NCBI GenBank assembly: GCA_905192935.1
Contig: CAJJMX010000011.1
Span: 1 to 17,669 of the forward strand
Length of the DNA: 17,669 bases
Reading direction: 5' to 3'
DNA from: an uncultured Mailhella sp.
GTDB lineage: Bacteria > Desulfobacterota > Desulfovibrionia > Desulfovibrionales > Desulfovibrionaceae
Positions 7,135 to 13,228 of the stretch are shown here, piece after piece (position 1 is the stretch's first letter; every line of letters starts with the position of its first letter). Both the position numbers and the translations under genes were made by a program. The notes beneath the pieces were generated by a model. The model did not search any database and was not told the DNA's origin. It saw only the letters and a program-made list of their open reading frames with translations.

Positions 7135-8535
7135 CTACTTCACCAGTGTGAAGGTTGCACTGCAGATGGGCAGCAGCCAGACGATGAGGAAGTACAGGGC
7201 CACGCCGACCAGAATGCCGAACAGCAGGCCGGGCTTCATGGCAGGGTTCCAGGCGTGGTCGATTTCGATGTGACGCTTTTCCTCGGCGAGATCTTCGGCG
7301 GTCTTGAATTCACGTCGCCATCCCGGCCAGCCGTCCATGAACCACCAGTTGATGAGCCAGATGTCGATGAGCCAGATGGTGGGGATCATGGGGAACTGCT
7401 GCGGATGCGAGAAGCCCTTCTGCGTGCCGAGAATGAAGTGGGCGTACTGATAGTACAGGCAGTAGAGAACGATGCCGCCCACGATGACGATGCCGGTGCG
7501 GATGAGGATGTTGACGGGCGTGCTGAACTTCGTGGGCCAGTTTTCGCAGTAGAACTGTACGAACAGTGCGGGCACGAGGAAGAAGATGGCCGTTTCACCG
7601 ACGTGCAGCCAGCGCCAGTCGGGAGCCGCGTCGCGACGATGGCCGCGGATGGCGTCGCCCCATACGAGTTCCTGCATGTACCAGAAGAACAGGCAAAGCG
7701 CCCAGGCGATGACGATGATGCCGACGAACAGGGCAATGCGGCGCGGCCAGTCGCGCTTGATCATGGTGAAGGGATACCGTTCCCAGATGCCTTCCACGAA
7801 CCAGACCACCACGGTGCAGCACATGATCCACGCCACGTGGAAGTTGGCGGACACGGTCTGCGCGAAGTCTTCCCAGTAGGGCGGGCATATGGCGGTGAAG
7901 TACTGCCAGGGATAGTACAGGATGCCCATGTGGTTGTGCATGGTCATGAAGTAGATGACGAGACTGAGACAGAAGGTGCCGAGCCAGATGCTGAAGCCGC
8001 GCACGGGCTGGGAGGCGTTGGCCCAGGGCTGACCTTCCAGGGCGACCACCCAGGCGGGGCTGATCCAGGAGGCGATGACGGCGAACATCATGCAGGCCTG
8101 AGCCGCGTACTCGGTGGAATAGAACTCGGTGAGTCCGAGCTTCTGGAGCTGGTCGGGATTGAAGTAGGCGAAGGCGAAGTTGCCGAGCACTCCCTCGAAG
8201 AAGCCGTGAATGAAGAATATCATGGTGCCCACGGAAATGAGCGCCAGCACAAGACCCTTCTGCAGGGGATGGGCCTTGCGTATCCAGTCTTTCTTGAAGG
8301 GCCAGAAATCGAAGGTGTAGGCCATCCAGATGAGGATGATGAGCCACCAGCGGCAGTAGTTGTAGCCCACATAAGGAGTGTAGAAACGCATGATGCCGCG
8401 CGGATCCTGAAACACCCACCAGGTCACCGCAAAAATGAGCAGCGTGAACGCCAGGTTCATGAGAGCGGGGATGGGGCCTCTCCATCTTTTGACGAGCTTG
8501 CGCTCTTCAAGATAAGGAAGCTGTTCCTGAGACAT
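7135..8535 (-). CDS. Tryptophan-rich polytopic inner-membrane protein of unknown family
   Basis: A 466-residue protein with about 11 predicted membrane helices (roughly 22-42, 60-77, 92-112, 142-163, 180-200, 232-252, 266-288, 310-330, 342-364, 382-402, 434-456). I counted 32 tryptophans (about 7%), far above normal, many in pairs or in W-P contexts at helix ends. Histidines lie in or next to helices (H110, H200, H202, H233, H311, H366), which could ligate a metal or heme; this is inference. The N-terminus and the 403-430 loop are charged. I recognise no transporter or oxidoreductase signature. AAGGAGG lies 6 bases upstream of the ATG at 8535, a strong ribosome binding site. The hydrolase gene follows after 8 bases, so the two products probably form one membrane-periplasm unit. 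It could be a transporter for the hydrolase's product or substrate, or a membrane metalloenzyme. Confidence 0.85.
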   Translation of the reverse strand: MSQEQLPYLEERKLVKRWRGPIPALMNLAFTLLIFAVTWWVFQDPRGIMRFYTPYVGYNYCRWWLIILIWMAYTFDFWPFKKDWIRKAHPLQKGLVLALISVGTMIFFIHGFFEGVLGNFAFAYFNPDQLQKLGLTEFYSTEYAAQACMMFAVIASWISPAWVVALEGQPWANASQPVRGFSIWLGTFCLSLVIYFMTMHNHMGILYYPWQYFTAICPPYWEDFAQTVSANFHVAWIMCCTVVVWFVEGIWERYPFTMIKRDWPRRIALFVGIIVIAWALCLFFWYMQELVWGDAIRGHRRDAAPDWRWLHVGETAIFFLVPALFVQFYCENWPTKFSTPVNILIRTGIVIVGGIVLYCLYYQYAHFILGTQKGFSHPQQFPMIPTIWLIDIWLINWWFMDGWPGWRREFKTAEDLAEEKRHIEIDHAWNPAMKPGLLFGILVGVALYFLIVWLLPICSATFTLVK

Positions 8536-8561
8536 AGGTTCCTCCTTGTTTCAGTCGGGGT

Positions 8562-8587
8562 GCGCCGCTCTTCCTCCCGGGCGGCGC
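8562..8587 (-). other. Intercistronic inverted repeat
   Basis: GCGCCGC/GCGGCGC arms of 7 bases with a 12-base loop lie in the 67-base gap between the small protein gene and the membrane protein gene. No U-run is present. It is a possible processing or stabilising hairpin before the strong membrane-protein ribosome binding site. Confidence 0.4.
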
Positions 8588-8602
8588 CGGGGTCCTTCGC
8601 CC

Positions 8603-8854
8603 TTATGCGTTCAGGGCGTCCTCGCCGTACATGGCCTTTACGACCAGCGCGGCCTTCTCGTTCCGGGACATTCCGGTGATGTCACCTCCAAGCCTTGCAG
8701 CCTCCATGTCCAGCATCAGCCCCGAAAAGTCGGGAGGCAGCATGGACAGGTAGTCTGGTTCTGGCGAAGCGTCCGGGACGGCTTCGTCTGTGGAAGGGAA
8801 ACGGAACAGGCCGTGCAGAAATTCTTTCCGGTTCATGAGATGTCTTGTGCTCAT
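8603..8854 (-). CDS. Small hypothetical protein with Tat-leader-like N-terminus but no membrane segment
   Basis: An 83-residue protein of unknown function. Its start overlaps the regulator stop in ATGA (8854-8851), so it is translationally coupled and real. Residues 7-18 (MNRKEFLHGLFR) resemble the n-region of the downstream hydrolase's Tat leader (MNRREFIKG), but the hydrophobic core that export requires is missing. The rest is acidic and Pro-rich (PEPDYLSMLPPDFSGLMLD) and then helical (EAARLGGDITGMSRNEKAALVVKAM). It might be a cytoplasmic binding partner of the hydrolase or membrane protein, or a decoy for a leader-binding chaperone; both are speculative. An internal ATG at 8836 lacks a ribosome binding site, so the overlapping start is preferred. 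Confidence 0.75.
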   Translation of the reverse strand: MSTRHLMNRKEFLHGLFRFPSTDEAVPDASPEPDYLSMLPPDFSGLMLDMEAARLGGDITGMSRNEKAALVVKAMYGEDALNA

Positions 8855-9495
8855 TCTTGTTCCGCCAGTGTCTTGAGTGTGGAAAAATAGGCCTGTGCCG
8901 CAGATGCGGCCTCGGAGGCGTCGGCGTGGCGCATGGCGCTCAGGATGCGGGCCAGATGCGCGAACACGAGTTCTTTGTGCTGGAGGTCGCAGGCGTTGAA
9001 CAGACGGACGAGCGACCTGCCGTCGGGCAGGCAGGCCGCAAGCGCCGTGCTCAGGCTGGTATTGTTGATGAAGCGCGCCGCTTCCATGAAAAACTGTATG
9101 TGGGCCTGCACCGAGGCCTTGACGTCATCGTTTCTGAGAGCCGATCCGGCAATGGGAAGAAGTCGTTCAAGCCGCAGTATCTGCGAAGGCCGGATGATGA
9201 GGGAGGATGCGTGAATGATGGGCGGAATGATGAAAAGGCTTGCGTAGATTTTGTCGGAAAGGGGACACTGAGCCGGATGCTCCGAAGGCAGGGCGCGCAC
9301 GCGCGTGCCGCTGCCGTGCAGCGTTTCAAGAATACCCCGACCGGCAAGCGAACTTATGGCCGCCCGCAGCGTCGTGCGGTTCACGTGCATTTCTTCGGCA
9401 AGCTGACGTTCTGCAGGCAGACGTTCAAACAGCTTCCAGCGTCCTTCCATGAGTGCCTGTTCCAGCTGCTGTTCTATCAGTTTCTGCTTGCTCAT
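8851..9495 (-). CDS. GntR-family (FadR subfamily) transcriptional regulator
   Basis: A 214-residue regulator and first gene of the minus-strand cluster. Residues 1-68 form a GntR winged helix-turn-helix (LPAERQLAEEMHVNRTTLRA, then LAGRGILETLHGSGTRV). The C-terminal part (HIQFFMEAARFINNTSL ... LQHKELVFAHLARILSAM) has the all-helical FCD-like pattern of FadR-type regulators, which bind small acids, often with a metal. The ATG at 9495 was chosen because GGGAG stands 7 bases upstream; an in-frame ATG at 9531 would add 12 atypical residues. Its stop overlaps the next start, so it controls its own operon. Two TGGTTCATCCA-centred inverted repeats in the AT-rich upstream region resemble FadR-type operators (TGGT-N3-ACCA) and are probably its binding sites. 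Confidence 0.9.
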   Translation of the reverse strand: MSKQKLIEQQLEQALMEGRWKLFERLPAERQLAEEMHVNRTTLRAAISSLAGRGILETLHGSGTRVRALPSEHPAQCPLSDKIYASLFIIPPIIHASSLIIRPSQILRLERLLPIAGSALRNDDVKASVQAHIQFFMEAARFINNTSLSTALAACLPDGRSLVRLFNACDLQHKELVFAHLARILSAMRHADASEAASAAQAYFSTLKTLAEQE

Positions 9496-9608
9496 CAGGG
9501 AACTCCCACGGCTTTTACCCGTTTTCCACAATACCAGTTTTGCGCTGTTGGAACAAAAGACTCAAGCCTTTTCCAAAAAAAAGAAAAAAATTGATAACAA
9601 CTTGACTT

Positions 9609-9614
9609 TATAAT
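9609..9614 (+). promoter_or_regulatory. Possible -10 box of the sensor gene promoter
   Basis: A perfect TATAAT lies in the AT-rich divergent region, with a start expected near 9621, just before the first inverted repeat. No good -35 hexamer stands at 16-18 bases: TTGATA at 9591 is only 12 bases away. Direction is therefore uncertain. Confidence 0.25.
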
Positions 9615-9626
9615 TTTAAATAAGAA

Positions 9627-9645
9627 ATAGTGGTTCATCCACTAT
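9627..9645. promoter_or_regulatory. Candidate GntR operator, site 1
   Basis: ATAGTGGTTCATCCACTAT is a perfect 7-base inverted repeat around TTCAT. Its core TGGTTCATCCA is close to FadR-type sites. It lies between the regulator gene and the divergent sensor gene, where an autoregulatory operator is expected. Confidence 0.6.
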
Positions 9646-9723
9646 GTATTTTCCGGCAATCAGACCTTATGAAATGTCGTTTTTCAGGCGCGGAAAGCAT
9701 TTTTTTTCTGGAAAAATGAAATT

Positions 9724-9736
9724 TTGGTTCATCCAA
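9724..9736. promoter_or_regulatory. Candidate GntR operator, site 2
   Basis: TTGGTTCATCCAA repeats the exact 11-base core of site 1 with 4-base palindromic arms. The two centres are 94 bases apart, close to nine helical turns, so looping between dimers is possible. Another palindrome, AACGATATCGTT at 9742-9753, follows and may belong to a different factor. Confidence 0.55.
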
Positions 9737-9800
9737 TTTACAACGATATCGTTTTTCCGTAGATTGACAAAAGAAATTCATGTTCAGCGCGGAGGCGGCT

Positions 9801-10979
9801 ATGGACTTCTCTCTTTGGGCCTCGGGCTTTCCCGGCTTGCTGTGGGAACTGGAACATCGCCGCTCGCGCATACGGCTGCTGAACGACTGGAGACTTGCTT
9901 GCCTTGGCGAAGATACCTCAAGGCTTCTCAAGGACGTGCGTTTCAGAAAGCGCGTGGTCATGAAGTCGGATCACACGCTTCTCGGAGAGTTCTGGGAAAT
10001 GGTGACGAGCCGTCAGTCCGCCATGGTATCGTTCCGCCTCAACGCCAGTCCTCATCAGGCCTGCATCCTTCAGGGATGGCCTGATCCTCAGGATCCGGAA
10101 AAATATTACGGCATGCTCAAGGAAGGCGTGCTGTCCGCGACGTTTGTGGCCAACGGCTCGGCAGGCACCTGTCAGCTTGCGCTCGGCGGAGCGCAGTATC
10201 CCGTTCTCGTGCTCAGTCTGGACGAGAGGGAAATCGTCACCTGCAACGAGGCTGCCCAGACGCTGTTCGAAGGTGCGGCCAGGGGCGGGGGCGATTTCAT
10301 GCTGGAAGACATTGCGCCCGGAGAAATGGGAGAAACGCTTCTTGCCGCATCCCGTCACGCGCTGGAGGATGAAATATGGGCCGGAACGCTCATGCTCCGC
10401 AGCGGAACGGGCAGCATACTCGGCTCCAAGGTCCGCATCTCTCCCTGCTCCACGGGGTCGGACATCGTGCGCATCGCGCTTTTGAACATTCCTGAAAGAC
10501 CGGCGTCGTGCACGATCGCGCCCTGTGAGGATTCCGGGGAAATGCCCTCCTTGAGAGAGGGGCTGGAAAGGCTTCTTGTCAGGTGCCCCGGCGTGGAGGG
10601 ACTCATGTTTTCCGACATACAGTCGGCCCGGGGCAAGGTGCAGGTGTATGGGGTGGGCAGACTTTTTTCCTCGCTGGAATGGGGCGCGTCCCATGCCTAC
10701 GAGGGTACCATAGCGCAGGACATCGAGCGCTTCAGCCTTGATTCCCTCATGGTGGAGGACACGCTCGACAGCATCAAGTCCATAGACTGGGCCATGTTCA
10801 TTCCCTGCGGTGTTCGTTCCTACTTCGCCAAGCCTTTTTATGCCGCCGAAGGTCTGCACGCCGTGCTCATCTTTGCCTTCGGCGCGCCTTCTCCGGGAGG
10901 GGTGAGCGAGGCGGCATTCCGTCCTCTCTATGAGCCTTTCGCCAGACTTGTGGCGAGCTGGCGGGCAAGTGCCCTGTAA
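9801..10979 (+). CDS. PAS-PAS-GAF-like sensor protein without an output domain
   Basis: A 392-residue cytoplasmic protein with no membrane helix. Residues 1-110 look like a PAS_3-type domain (VSFRLNASPHQACILQGW, D/K/Y-rich end). Residues 133-230 are a PAS domain (VLVLSLDEREIVTCNEAAQTLF, then ARHALEDEIW-type helix region and VRISP). Residues 250-385 resemble a GAF or GAF-like domain (LREGLERLLVRCPGVEGLMF ... HAVLIFAF). No kinase, HTH, GGDEF or AAA+ domain follows before the stop. It may be a signal-binding partner of another regulator. I chose the ATG at 9801 because GCGGAGGC lies just upstream; the ATG at 9780 has no good ribosome binding site. It is divergent from the GntR operon and shares the upstream region with the two candidate operators, so GntR may control both. 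Confidence 0.72.
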   Translation: MDFSLWASGFPGLLWELEHRRSRIRLLNDWRLACLGEDTSRLLKDVRFRKRVVMKSDHTLLGEFWEMVTSRQSAMVSFRLNASPHQACILQGWPDPQDPEKYYGMLKEGVLSATFVANGSAGTCQLALGGAQYPVLVLSLDEREIVTCNEAAQTLFEGAARGGGDFMLEDIAPGEMGETLLAASRHALEDEIWAGTLMLRSGTGSILGSKVRISPCSTGSDIVRIALLNIPERPASCTIAPCEDSGEMPSLREGLERLLVRCPGVEGLMFSDIQSARGKVQVYGVGRLFSSLEWGASHAYEGTIAQDIERFSLDSLMVEDTLDSIKSIDWAMFIPCGVRSYFAKPFYAAEGLHAVLIFAFGAPSPGGVSEAAFRPLYEPFARLVASWRASAL

Positions 10980-11146
10980 GGGGATGACACGCGCGGCAGG
11001 CGGATTTTGGGAAGGAGCATGCGAAAGATCGGGACCGGAAAGGCGGCAGGGCCCGAATGCCTGCGGCAGAGTCGGGAAGCTTTGAAAAAAACGTCCATTT
11101 TTTTCTTGACTATCGCGGGTCATTCTGGCAAAAGAATCTCCGCAAC
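10980..11146. other. Spacer between sensor gene and tRNA-Ala
   Basis: No gene is seen. An A7/T7 inverted repeat at about 11084-11105 separates the two units but is too AT-rich and loop-poor to be called a terminator. TTGACT at 11106-11111 is a good -35 hexamer; the base 17 positions on gives a weak -10 (CAAAAG), which would start transcription just before the tRNA. Confidence 0.35.
11106..11134 (+). promoter_or_regulatory. Possible tRNA-Ala promoter
   Basis: TTGACT, a 17-base spacer and CAAAAG place a start about 6 bases before the mature tRNA 5' end. The -35 is near consensus and the -10 is weak. Confidence 0.35.
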
Positions 11147-11222
<76 letters not shown>

Positions 11223-11230
11223 GAATTTGG

Positions 11231-11269
11231 AAAGGCTTTCGGCAAACGTCGAAAGCCTTTTTTCTTTTT
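11231..11269 (+). terminator. Intrinsic terminator of tRNA-Ala
   Basis: A perfect 11-base-pair stem AAAGGCTTTCG/CGAAAGCCTTT with an 8-base loop is followed by TTTCTTTTT. It ends tRNA transcription 8 bases after the CCA. Confidence 0.92.
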
Positions 11270-11514
11270 AATTTTTTCTCCACGGGCGGCGTCGCTTCTT
11301 TTGCGGCAGGAGCTTGAGAGTCTGCATTCCTGAACGCTCGACGTCCTGCGGAAATCAGCTTCACGGCGGAGCGTGGAGCGCTTCGCGGCCCTGCCTCGAC
11401 GAAGGGAGAAGAATCTGTCATGCTTCTTCGCAGCACAGAGTGTTCTTCCCGGGAGGAGAAGAGAGAAAGCAGAATGCTTCGCCGATCCCGGATGCAAAAT
11501 ATTTCGAGGCAGGC

Positions 11515-13080
11515 ATGTTCACGTTTCTTTTTCCCCCCGGGGATTCCTCCCATGCCTCCGTCCGTGCCCTCACGGACGAGATGGACCGCTTTTTTCGCAA
11601 GAATATGCCCCTGCCCGACGGCATGGAGGAACTGTACCGTATCCTGAAGAATTTTTTTCCTCTTGACCATATTCTGGTCACTGCGGCCACGGAGCATCAG
11701 GGAGAAGAGCGCATGCTTGTCTTTCCCGATATAGCCGGATCCCGCAGGATGACCCTGAACAGTACGCCGGAGCAGCTGCTCGCTCTCGGACACGGGCCTG
11801 AGCGCGTCGTCAGGCTCGGCAATCAGGATGATCACGGCATTACTCTCGGCGTCATCCACAGGCTTTTTCCCGAAAGAAAGTTTTCGGCGCTCATCATCCG
11901 GGCCGTCGTCGACAGACGATTCATTTTTTCCCTTTCGCTCATCGACCTTGCCCACAGGGGAGAGCAGGTGTTTCAGAGCAGTCATGTGGACGCGGCCTTT
12001 GCCGTTCTTGACGGACTCATGCGCTATTTCGAGCGCCACGTAGCGCTGCCGTCAGCCGGGGTAAAGGATGCGTCGAGGCGCTACCTCCCTCTGGTGCAGC
12101 TTCCCGGCATGGGGCAGGTGTGTGAAATGCTCTGGCAGGTCTCGCGGCAGGACTGTCCCGTGCTTCTTCTCGGGGAAACGGGCACCGGCAAGGAGGCCGT
12201 GGCCGAAACGCTGTACCGCTCGTCGGGACGCGTGGATGCTCCCTTCATCAAGATGAACTGCGGCAGTCTGCCGGAATCTCTTCTGGAAAGCGAACTGTTC
12301 GGCCATGAAAAGGGAGCCTTCACCGGGGCCGTTTCCTCCAGAAAGGGCTTTTTTGAACGCGCGGATCGGGGCATGCTGCTGCTCGACGAAGTGGGAGAGC
12401 TCTCCTTGCCCGCGCAGACCAGACTTCTGCGCGTCCTTCAGGAAGGTGTTCTTGAACGCGTGGGCGGCGATGAGGAGAAGCGCATCGACGTGCGCATCAT
12501 AGCCGCCACACACAGGAATCTCGACAAGATGGTTCAGGCCGGAACCTTCCGTTCCGACCTTTATTTTCGTCTCAGCGTGTTTCCCATCGCCATTCCGCCG
12601 CTGCGCCGCCGCCCGGAGGACATTCCCGTGCTGATACGCTTTTTCATAAGGCGGAAATGTTCCGAGTACTGCGTGCAGGATCTGCCCGAACCCTCCCCGG
12701 AGAACATGAAGGAGCTTCTTGCCTATCCCTGGCCCGGGAATCTGCGCGAACTGAACAATGCCGTGGAGCGGGCCGTCATTCTCTGGATGGGAGACATGCG
12801 CAGACCGCTGGTCATTTCTCCGACAGCATGCTTCATGCCGAAGGAAACTCCCGCGGAAAACGGCCTCAGAGAGCCGTTTTCCGGGGCTTCTTCCCGGCAT
12901 TTTGAGACCATGAAGGAAGCCGTGACGCGGCACATTCTTCGGGCTCTGGAGCTCTCCGGCGGCAGAATAAGCGGAAAGGGCGGAGCCGCAGAGCTCCTGG
13001 ACATGCATCCCAACACCCTTCGGGCCCGGATACAGAAGCTGGGAATCTGCTATGCTTCACCATATATGGTGAAAAAATAA
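11515..13080 (+). CDS. Sigma54-dependent transcriptional activator controlling the flavoenzyme gene
   Basis: A 521-residue enhancer-binding protein. Residues 1-185 form a sensor domain of GAF-like appearance without a receiver Asp pattern. The AAA+ core has Walker A GETGTGKE (220-227), the sigma54 loop GAFTGA (267-272), Walker B GMLLLDEVGE (286-295) and the NLRELNNAVERA segment. A Fis-like HTH lies at 485-510 (ISGKGGAAELLDMHPNTLRA). I chose the ATG at 11515 (GAGG 5 bases upstream): translation from 11314 would add 67 low-complexity residues that run close behind the tRNA terminator. It starts 246 bases after that terminator and ends 149 bases before the flavoenzyme gene, whose -24/-12 promoter and upstream inverted repeats make it the evident target. 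The last codons themselves form an 18-base palindrome. The inducer is unknown. Confidence 0.94.
   Translation: MFTFLFPPGDSSHASVRALTDEMDRFFRKNMPLPDGMEELYRILKNFFPLDHILVTAATEHQGEERMLVFPDIAGSRRMTLNSTPEQLLALGHGPERVVRLGNQDDHGITLGVIHRLFPERKFSALIIRAVVDRRFIFSLSLIDLAHRGEQVFQSSHVDAAFAVLDGLMRYFERHVALPSAGVKDASRRYLPLVQLPGMGQVCEMLWQVSRQDCPVLLLGETGTGKEAVAETLYRSSGRVDAPFIKMNCGSLPESLLESELFGHEKGAFTGAVSSRKGFFERADRGMLLLDEVGELSLPAQTRLLRVLQEGVLERVGGDEEKRIDVRIIAATHRNLDKMVQAGTFRSDLYFRLSVFPIAIPPLRRRPEDIPVLIRFFIRRKCSEYCVQDLPEPSPENMKELLAYPWPGNLRELNNAVERAVILWMGDMRRPLVISPTACFMPKETPAENGLREPFSGASSRHFETMKEAVTRHILRALELSGGRISGKGGAAELLDMHPNTLRARIQKLGICYASPYMVKK
13056..13073. promoter_or_regulatory. Candidate enhancer site A, inside the activator's last codons
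   Basis: TTCACCATATATGGTGAA is a perfect 18-base palindrome encoding the end of the activator. Its half-site ATATGGTGA recurs as ATTTGGTGA in site B. Its centre is about 118 bases upstream of the predicted flavoenzyme start, a usual enhancer distance for sigma54 promoters. Confidence 0.6.
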
Positions 13081-13081
13081 G

Positions 13082-13113
13082 ACGATATTTGGTGATTTTT
13101 TACTAAATATCGT
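13082..13113. promoter_or_regulatory. Candidate enhancer site B
   Basis: Perfect 9-base arms ACGATATTT/AAATATCGT extend to 13 positions with two mismatches that would be G-U pairs in RNA, around a 6-base centre. The left half contains ATTTGGTGA, like site A; the right half is degenerate (ATTTAGTAA). Centre-to-centre distance to site A is 33 bases, about three turns, so two activator dimers on one DNA face is plausible. A weak terminator for the activator gene is an alternative reading, but no U-run follows. Confidence 0.55.
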
Positions 13114-13156
13114 TTAGTACTATTTTATTCCATTGTAATCATTAACTATTTTATTA

Positions 13157-13172
13157 TGGCATACTTTTTGCT
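13157..13172 (+). promoter_or_regulatory. Sigma54 (-24/-12) promoter of the flavoenzyme gene
   Basis: TGGCATACTTTTTGCT matches the consensus TGGCAC-N5-TTGCA at nearly every position with exact GG/GC spacing. Transcription should start near 13183, giving a leader of about 46 bases with a small CCGGC/GCCGG hairpin (13196-13211) and AGGAG 6 bases before the ATG. Confidence 0.85.
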
Positions 13173-13228
13173 TTTATCCAGACAAAAGCAAAGTTCCGGC
13201 CACACCGCCGGCTATACAGGAGTATGTC

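Noticed and set aside
7255..8679. 474-residue plus-strand frame opposite the membrane protein
   Set aside because: Asp/His/Gly-rich antisense artefact with no domain signal or ribosome binding site.
9764..9769. TTGACA as a -35 box of the sensor gene
   Set aside because: The position 17 bases on is GC-rich (GCGCGG) and lies at the ribosome binding site, so no -10 exists.
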